This document shows, piece after piece, positions 57,414 through 64,000 of a DNA stretch of 64,000 nucleotides. Below the pieces are notes generated by a model. That model saw only the letters and a list, made by a program, of their open reading frames with translations, was not told where the DNA came from and made no database searches. The DNA comes from Budorcas taxicolor. Lineage: Eukaryota; Chordata; Mammalia; Artiodactyla; Bovidae. A program made the position numbers and the translations under genes. Position 1 is the first letter of the stretch, and the number at the start of each line of letters is the position of its first letter. Where the stretch lies: the NCBI RefSeq assembly GCF_023091745.1, contig NC_068930.1, forward strand, positions 11,616,262-11,680,261, in the 5' to 3' direction.

Positions 57414-57591
57414 AATATATATAATCTCTAACCCTAATCATAATATATATTTAATATATGTTATATGATACACAATATGTAATGTACAATAATTATAGAA
57501 TATAAAATATGTAATAATTTTATAACATCATATATAATATACCTGTATATGTTATGCATACATATTATATATTACATATGTATTGCATTCT

Positions 57592-57785
57592 AGGCTTCCC
57601 AGGTGGCACTAGTGGTAAAGAATCTGCCTGCCATTGCAGAAAACACAAGAGACATGAGCCTGATCCCTGTGTAAGGAAGATCCCCTGAAGGAGGGAATGG
57701 TAATCCATTCCAGTATTTATATGTAGACTCACTACAGTCCATAGAGTCTCAAAGAGTTGGACACAACTGAAGTGACTTAGCACAC
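57592..57785 (+). mobile_element. Bov-tA SINE
   Basis: Head 'aggcttcccaggtggcactag', central 'gaagatcccctgaaggaggg' and end 'acacaactgaagtgacttag'. An internal deletion follows 'ccattccagtattt'. Confidence 0.87.
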
Positions 57786-57799
57786 AGGCACATACATAT

Positions 57800-57900
57800 G
57801 ATTTATATTTCATATATATATATGTATATGTCAAGTAATATACTTTTGTTATGTTCAATATATATGTATATGTATACATACATACACACACACTCACATA
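57800..57900. repeat. TA/CA microsatellite
   Basis: Alternating TATATG and CACACA blocks. Confidence 0.8.
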
Positions 57901-57959
57901 CCAACACACTGGATTTTTCACTATGTTAAATGATAAAATGAGAAACTCATGCTTAGGTC

Positions 57960-58680
57960 AAATAGCTATTCTACTATTTCTAGAAAATTTGCATTTGGTT
58001 TGGAAAGTTTAGTACCCAGATTAATCTGTATATACTTTGAGGTAGGACCTACTTTGTGTGAAGAAGTTGAAGAATACATTATACTCCATTCCACAGATAT
58101 TTGACAGAACAATATTTTTAAAACACAGCTTGTCCCTATTTAGAAGTCTTCATGTTTGTTATAGTTCCAGGTTTAATGTACATGTGGAAATAGAATGACA
58201 GAGTGCTTTTTCTACAATTACACTGAAAAATTCTTCACCAGAGGTATTGGTATACTATGGCAGATAGGATCAGGTCAGCTACTGTTACTGCCCTGCTTCT
58301 AAACACCCAATGACTTCTCGGCACAAAACTCTTTCTCCAGAGCCTGACCCTGCTTCGACTGTGGATCCCTTCTTTTCTAACAGCTTCTGTATGTTCAGCC
58401 ACACTGGCCTTCTCTCAGCTGCTAGCACTGCCCAGACTCATTCTTTCCTTGGGCTTGTCTGTCCTTGCCTGTGCACTCCTCTGGAGTGGTCCTTGTAGAA
58501 ACCTCTCCGTGGTTCTGTGATTTCCTCAAGGTCTTCGCTTTGACATGTCTTTCTGTTCTCCATGCTCTACCTGAAAATACCCCCATTTCCATTCACTTGT
58601 CTCCTTTACCTACCTTCCTTCTCTTTAATGCACTTACTGCTACCTAAAATTATATATATGATTATACACTTAATTATTTG
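57960..58680. other. No recognised feature
   Basis: Unique sequence. The forward frames at 58310-58498 and 58465-58647 contain no recognisable domain. 58300-58620 is relatively GC-rich and pyrimidine-rich. Confidence 0.35.
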
Positions 58681-58684
58681 CTTA

Positions 58685-58815
58685 CTTATTTTCTCGCTTC
58701 TTCACTAGAATGCCATCTCTTTGAGGTCACAGATACTTTGTATCTTGTCTACTCAGACCTAGGGGAAAACCTGGTATATAATAGATACTCAATAAATAGT
58801 TGATGAATGGATTAC
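58685..58815 (+). repeat. L2 LINE 3' end
   Basis: 'cactagaatgccatctctttgaggtcacag' and 'cctggtatataatagatactcaataaatagttgatgaatgg' are the hallmark L2 3' end. Confidence 0.7.
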
Positions 58816-59261
58816 ATTGTGATTCTGTCTAGTTTATTGCCCACGAACAAAGAATTCAAGAGACTGTTTGTTCATTATTTTGATTTCTCAAACTATATTT
58901 TTAATTAATTGCATGAAAACCTAAGATCAGTGAGATACAAAATTTAAAAAAAAAAATCTCTTGGAAAGAATCTAGTGTTTACTGTTGGGTTAAATAATTC
59001 CCAAAGAAAAGAAATGAGAAGTGAAAAATTTCATAAAATGAATAGTGTTCTCCTTACTATAAAGTTAAATCCATTTTATTTTTTTTAACCCAGCGAAATA
59101 CAAAAACCAAAAAAACTGAAATAATAAACACCACAAATGATGTTTTTAGATTACATATGTGTGTTTAAATCTATATTCATTTACATGCATACACCAACAC
59201 ATATGTATAAATTATATTGTGTATGTATTCTGAACACAATTAGAGGCATGAAATTTCAATA

Positions 59262-59455
59262 GTGAATCAGATACATCTGGTCCAAACCTGGGTTCTGCCA
59301 TTTCCTCACTGCTTGAACAAATTATTTAACTTCAATGAAACTGAATTGGTTTTTCTTTAAAATAGGTATCAAGCCTAATTCACAGAAATGGTGTAAAGAC
59401 TAAATTTGACAGTAAATGTTCTATACCTGGTAGAGTGCCTTGGACATTGGAGGCT
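59262..59455 (+). repeat. MIR SINE
   Basis: 'aacctgggttctgccatttcctcactg', 'caaattatttaacttcaatg' and 'ggtgtaaagactaaa' are in MIR order, with an L2-like tail 'tacctggtagagtgccttgg'. Confidence 0.65.
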
Positions 59456-61960
59456 TTTGCTAAAAAATAATTCCTCATTCTCCCTGCCGAACCTTCTGGG
59501 CTTTTTCCTCTCTATGTAAATCCTCCTCAGCTTTATAAAACATACAGTTATTGAATCTGAATCTTTCAGAGTCACGTTTCTTTTCACGTATTTCTCATAT
59601 GTACTACAAATTTACCTGCAATCTGATAAAAACTTAAATTTGCTAAATTAGCCCCTACAAACAAACAAACAATAAATAAATGGAATAAATTATAGAAACT
59701 TGCATACATCTATTTGCAATGGAAATGTTTTATTAGACTTTATAACAAAATTTGAAAACAATCTCAGAAGTTAGTGTGTTTCTTAGGTAAGTAACTGGAT
59801 AAACCATATGTTACAAGATATTGAGTTTTATCCATACGGAAATGCCTTTAGGATGCTGTAGTAATGTAAAACTTGAAGGTAGACAGAGAAGGGCAGGAAG
59901 GTTCTGACAGAGCATGAATTGTGGCCTGCTAACCTGGCTCCAGATGCTAGCCAGAAGAGAACTTTAGTCTACAGGCTAGAGAGCAAACAATCAGGAAGTT
60001 CCTTAAATTTAATATTTATCCAATCATATTGTTCCATTCTGATTCGCTTACTCAAAGTCCCAAATGTGTTTAGCTTAATATTCTCAATAGTATAGACAAA
60101 ATTAAAATGATCTGCCATTTCCACCTTCCTGAAACTAGTGTGATGGAAGATTTTTCAACCCTTTCCTGTGTATAAAACACCTCCACAAAGGGAAGACAAG
60201 ACAGTAATTCAGCCAGGGTTGCAATATGCTGCTGCAACCAGAACCCAAGTCCGAAGGGCGCAACACCATTAAAACCATGTGATGAACTGAAACGCTGCCC
60301 AAACTTGATCTTCAGCAACAGCCTTCTTCAAAAGACCTACTGGGATGAGAAAATGTCTTTCTGCGAAGAGGCTGACATTTCACAGTTCCATAAAATATAT
60401 TTCTTATAATTCCAAACAGATCTTGTAAATCATGTGTTTCTCTGGTTTCTCTACAACTCTTTCCTCTTTGTGTCTCTTCTCTCTCTTTTTTTTTCCTCTC
60501 ACTACCTCAGCAAAAATAGAAAAAAGTGTGGAGGAAGCATTTAGCAAGTTGCTAAAGTGCCCTGTAGAGGATTACTAACAGAACAAATTTCCAACCCCTA
60601 TTCCTTGACTGCTTTTCAAGTAACTCTCTCCCTAATCCTAAAGATGAATCTTCTCCCGGGAAGGGGACTAGTGAGTCCCCTTCACGGAGAGATTAAGATG
60701 CTGAGTTCAGTGGAGTGTCAGTGAAGTGTGCCTGTTCCCCTCTCCTTAGGGGACTTCTGAGAATACAGGAGTGTGATTTTGTTACGGCCCAGAGAGAGTT
60801 TTTCCCTCCATGTCACCTGCTGAGAGCCTGTCTTCCTATTCTGTGCCTTTACTTATGTGTTTGTGTTCAGATATGTTGATTTATTTTGATAATTCTCTGG
60901 GTTTCAGGTTGAGGAATTTTGTCTCTGAGAAGAAATTTTTATATATTTAGTATAGACCTTTTAGGCCGTTCACAAATAACCCAAAATGTTGCAAAACAAG
61001 TTAAAAGTTATGTTCCACACATTTTATAATCTATATGAATACAAACACTCAGAAATAACTTTAATGTCATTATAATTCAGTATTGAAATATGATGACTAC
61101 CTTTAAATTCCTGCTTACCTAAAAATATGTCAGTAAATACACACTTGAAAAATTAGTTAGCATTTTGTAAATACAGTGTTAATATTAGCCCACATCCTCT
61201 GAAACTCCTTTTCTTTTTACTCATGTAAGATGTTTGTAACAAACAGATTTTCATTTATTCACTGAACTACTGAAATCTTCTAGTTTACAATAAATTATAT
61301 ATAAAATAAATGCTATGTGTTAAAATAAAACAAACAATTCTATTATTATGTATTAGGAAGTTATCTTAGAAATTCTACAATGTATATCCTGCAAATTGGA
61401 GGATATGTTTAAGTTATTCATTTGGAGGGACAGAGACAGGGGAAACAAATATTCATAAAAATACTTCCTTTGCTCTTCTTTCAATTGAAGAAGCAAAACA
61501 GTTGAGAAGAAAAATAGTTTCTTTTAAAAATTTCAGTATAGAGATCTATAAACAATGTGACTATCTTTTCAAGTGGGTAGTCCCTCTGATGGTGGGTCCT
61601 GGACTCAATAAAGAAGACAGAACAGCTTATACATTAATATTTTTGAAAAATCAGTCTAAAAAAGGAACCAAGGAAGTAACTACAACATAAAAGTTACCAA
61701 AAAATCATGTCCAAACCTCTCCAAACATATTGATATTCTTTGGACCGGTAATAATAATAATGAAAATAAAAAGCAGTACACGCTTAGTTCCAGAAATTCT
61801 CCATTTCCATTATTGCTGGAAAAGCCATCTAAAAAGCACTTGAAGTTGATGATGTATGTTGTTTACTCTCTTGAAAAAACATCCTCTCCAAACAGGGGGA
61901 AAGGTTAGAAATGATTTGTACTGCACTGATCAATTTATCTGAGTTGTCTTTCTGCAGATT
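59456..61960. other. Unique sequence, no gene recognised
   Basis: 2.5 kb without an identifiable mobile element. Short frames (60070-60318 minus, 61502-61690 plus) lack domains. A 10-bp inverted repeat with a 4-base loop lies at 60660-60683. Confidence 0.4.
60660..60683. other. Perfect inverted repeat
   Basis: Arms 'gaaggggact' and 'agtccccttc' are separated by 'agtg'. The RNA or single strand could form a 10-bp stem. There is no T-run after it and no gene nearby, so no function is assigned. Confidence 0.7.
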
Positions 61961-62189
61961 GTATTAATGGAACTTCATTTTCTTTTATTCAGTTGACGGC
62001 CAATTTTTTGTTGTCTCCTAAAAAGATCAATGAACATGTCTCGCCATCTTTTCACAAAACAAGATGATTTTCCCCTTAAACTTTAGCAAAGACATTTATT
62101 TTGTTGTAATAGATTTTTTGTCCCCCTCTTTCTTGCTTTCAACCCCCTGCAGTGAGTTTTTTAATGCCTGTCTATTCTTTTATATCTTT

Positions 62190-62480
62190 TGTAGTTTCAA
62201 CTTCAATACCTTGAATTTCGTTTTTTCCCATCATTCTGGGTGCACAGATATCTTCAGGGACGGCAGTTTCTCCACTCTTTGAGCTGCACTGGGGAGACAG
62301 GCTGATGGTATTCACCACTGCCGTGTAAAAAGACAATCGAAACAAGCACGCACAAAGACAAGAATGCGTTTCGATCAGGACAGTATGCACCACGCCCTTC
62401 ACATTCCTTAAAACTAAAAGCTTGCCGCTTTGGCCAAAGCCAGGTGGGAATAGCTGATTTTCTGTTTGTGTAAGGAGAGT
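62190..62480. promoter_or_regulatory. Candidate conserved noncoding element
   Basis: Repeat-free sequence with several CpGs. It carries the 14-bp perfect palindrome 'gctttggccaaagc' (62427-62440), which holds overlapping NFI-type TTGGC/GCCAA halves, followed at once by 'gtgggaa' (62444-62450), an RBPJ-type core. The open reverse frames through here (62172-62570, 62254-62508) have no recognisable domain. Confidence 0.3.
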
Positions 62481-62767
62481 AGGGGGACAGGTAGCCCTCA
62501 TTTGCCATTTTTTTTGATATTTAGAATGTTTCTGAACATGTGGATGCATCTTTCTGGTTGATAGAAACATTCTATTTTGTTTGTTTTGTTTTGACTGCAG
62601 TAGAAAATATGATACACATAAAGACCATAAAACTCAGTTTATCTATGTGTCTCTCTTCCAAGTAGATGCTGATTCCTGGTTCATTATATCTCTCCTCTCC
62701 CTCCTCATAATCATCCTCACAATCCCCTGTTGGTTTATCACATGCACAGACTACTGGCATTCATAAG

Positions 62768-62980
62768 TGAAGTGAAGTGAAATGAAAGTCTCTCAGCTGT
62801 GTCCGACTCTTTGCTACCCCATGGACTCGTCCGTGGAATTCTCCAGGCCAGGATACTGGAGTGGGTTACCTTTCCCTTCTCCAGGGGATCTTCTCTACCC
62901 AGGGATCAAACCCAGGTCTCCTGCATTGCAGGCAGATTCTTTACCAGCTGAGCCACAAGGAAACACAAAAACCCTGGAGT
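62768..62980 (-). mobile_element. Bov-tA SINE
   Basis: Reverse-strand copy ('gtctctcagctgtgtccgac', 'ctccaggccaggatactgg', head complement 'ccagctgagccacaagg'). It is flanked by 'gcattcataag' (62757-62767) and 'gcattcgtaag' (62981-62991), an 11-bp TSD with one difference. Confidence 0.92.
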
Positions 62981-62996
62981 GCATTCGTAAGGGGTA

Positions 62997-63275
62997 GCCA
63001 TGGCCCCTGCAATGCAGGAGACCCCGGTTCAGTTCCTGGGTCGGAAGATCCCCTGGAGACAGGACAGGCTACCCACTCCAGGATTCGTGGGCTTCCCTGA
63101 AAGGATCCACCTGTAATGCGGGAGACCTCGGTTCGATCCCTGGGTTGGGGAGATCCCATGGAGGAGGGCATGGCAACCCACTCCAGTATTCTGGTCTGGA
63201 GAATCCCCATGGACAGAGGAGCCTGGTGGGCTATAGTTCATGGGGTCACAAAAAGTCGGCCACAACTGAAAGATG
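62997..63275 (+). mobile_element. Dimeric Bov-tA SINE
   Basis: A head unit ('gcaatgcaggagaccccgg') is followed by a second unit from 'gggcttccctgaaaggatcc', ending 'gtcggccacaactgaaag'. It is truncated at the very 5' end and points away from the reverse-strand SINE just before it. Confidence 0.87.
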
Positions 63276-64000
63276 AAGCACAGCTCACCACAGCCATTCC
63301 TGGAGCTCTTTGGTACATTCAGCAGATTTTTCTAGATAATGAAGAGCAGTGTAAGCCGTATACTAACTTCTCTTAACCTCTCCTTTCCAAAAGAAGGAAC
63401 AAATTCATGCGGAGAGACTACAGCTCTGTTTCAACACATATATTAAGCACAGGCGGTATAGGTGTCTACATCTTGAGCACGGTGTTTCATTTCTTCATTT
63501 GTATACACTCAAAAAAATATTTGAAATATAATCCGGGGAGGAAAAATAAACAGTGTTGGTGCATCCATGCATGCATTTCTTTGCAGTGTCTTTAAAGCAA
63601 AAAAAAAAAAAGTAAAATCTTGAGTTACTGAATTAAGGGCCCATTCCTAAATTATTGCATGTTGGAGAGTGAGTCAACCATGCTTGGCTTAGGCCCTATC
63701 ATAAGTCACCCCTCCCCTCCAGGGCCCCATAGCATACTAAGGAGGCCAAGTGATATCTGGGCAAGTGGGATTCTGATAGAGAGAAGGAAGGGCAGACTCA
63801 TTTCCTTTCATTGGTGATTGCCATCTTTATTACTCAAGTGATACTTGTATGAGAATCCTACATTTCTTCCTCTTATTTAATGCACAAAGATAATCAATCC
63901 CCATGTTTAATAAATTCTTTTCCGAAACATTTCATATTCATCACTTTTTCTATTACTATTGCCATTATTTCAGTTCAGGGTTGTATCATTTCTGGCCTGG
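63276..64000. other. No recognised feature
   Basis: Unique sequence with an A-run at 63599-63611. No exon or repeat recognised. Confidence 0.4.

Larger units (their letters stand above)
56951..57590. repeat. TA-rich low-complexity tract with SINE and BovB shards
   Basis: Almost pure A/T with recurrent 'ataatatat' words. Embedded are a Bov-tA head of about 45 bp (57143-57188) and a BovB 3' tail of about 50 bp (57361-57413). Confidence 0.85.

Noticed and set aside
62172..62570. 132-codon reverse frame in a repeat-free, CpG-containing stretch as a possible exon
   Set aside because: No recognised domain and two frames are open across the same DNA. I judged a noncoding element more plausible, but an exon test by cross-species alignment would be decisive.
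640..64000. tRNA genes suggested by A/B-box-like sequences
   Set aside because: All such boxes lie in the heads of Bov-tA or CHR SINEs. None is in a foldable full-length tRNA context.

Overview
The window looks like nuclear DNA of a ruminant, most likely a bovid. The evidence is its repeat content: BovB (RTE-type) LINEs, Bov-A2 and Bov-tA SINEs, cetartiodactyl CHR-type tRNA SINEs and a ruminant-type L1. These families together are diagnostic of Ruminantia, but I cannot separate cattle, sheep, goat or a relative by eye. I found no convincing host protein-coding exon, no host RNA gene and no CRISPR array. The longest open frames are pieces of LINE reverse-transcriptase proteins. The window is best read as intergenic or deep intronic DNA.

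Layout. 1-5 kb: old repeats (a CHR SINE, MIR pieces, an unnamed ancient repeat) and a first BovB. 6-9.7 kb: a dense BovB cluster of both orientations, including one BovB inserted in another. 10.2-12.2 kb: a ruminant L1 with a 5' inversion (twin priming) and a clean 13-bp target-site duplication (TSD). 12.4-18.2 kb: an old reverse-strand L1, several Bov-tA/Bov-A2 SINEs and unique AT-rich DNA. 18.7-21.2 kb: a probable LTR interrupted by a BovB that itself carries an L1 tail, and interrupted again by a Bov-A2 SINE. 21.8-28.9 kb: mostly old or unrecognised AT-rich sequence. 29.4-31.9 kb: SINEs and the best preserved BovB, with a 297-codon open frame. 32.2-33.2 kb: a repeat-poor stretch rich in homeodomain-type motifs, a candidate conserved noncoding element. 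37-40 kb: a Bov-A2 and an older L1 carrying two BovB insertions. 42-43.9 kb: a solo endogenous retroviral LTR with a 6-bp TSD, followed by a truncated L1. 44.2-46.9 kb: CHR SINE, two BovB copies and a TA microsatellite. 49.8-56.9 kb: tandem Bov-tA dimers, Bov-A2, BovB copies and mammalian-wide L1 remnants. 57-58 kb: a TA-rich tract with SINE and BovB shards. 58.6-64 kb: mostly unique sequence with a few old repeats and a back-to-back SINE pair at 62.8-63.3 kb.

Nothing here works as a gene network. What the sequence does record is an insertion history. Nested insertions and TSDs give a relative order: old mammalian L1/L2/MIR and CHR SINEs, then older L1 and LTR copies, then BovB, Bov-tA and Bov-A2, with ruminant L1 inserted into BovB at least once. 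TSDs were read directly from the sequence. Family names come from my knowledge of repeat consensus sequences and were not checked by a search.
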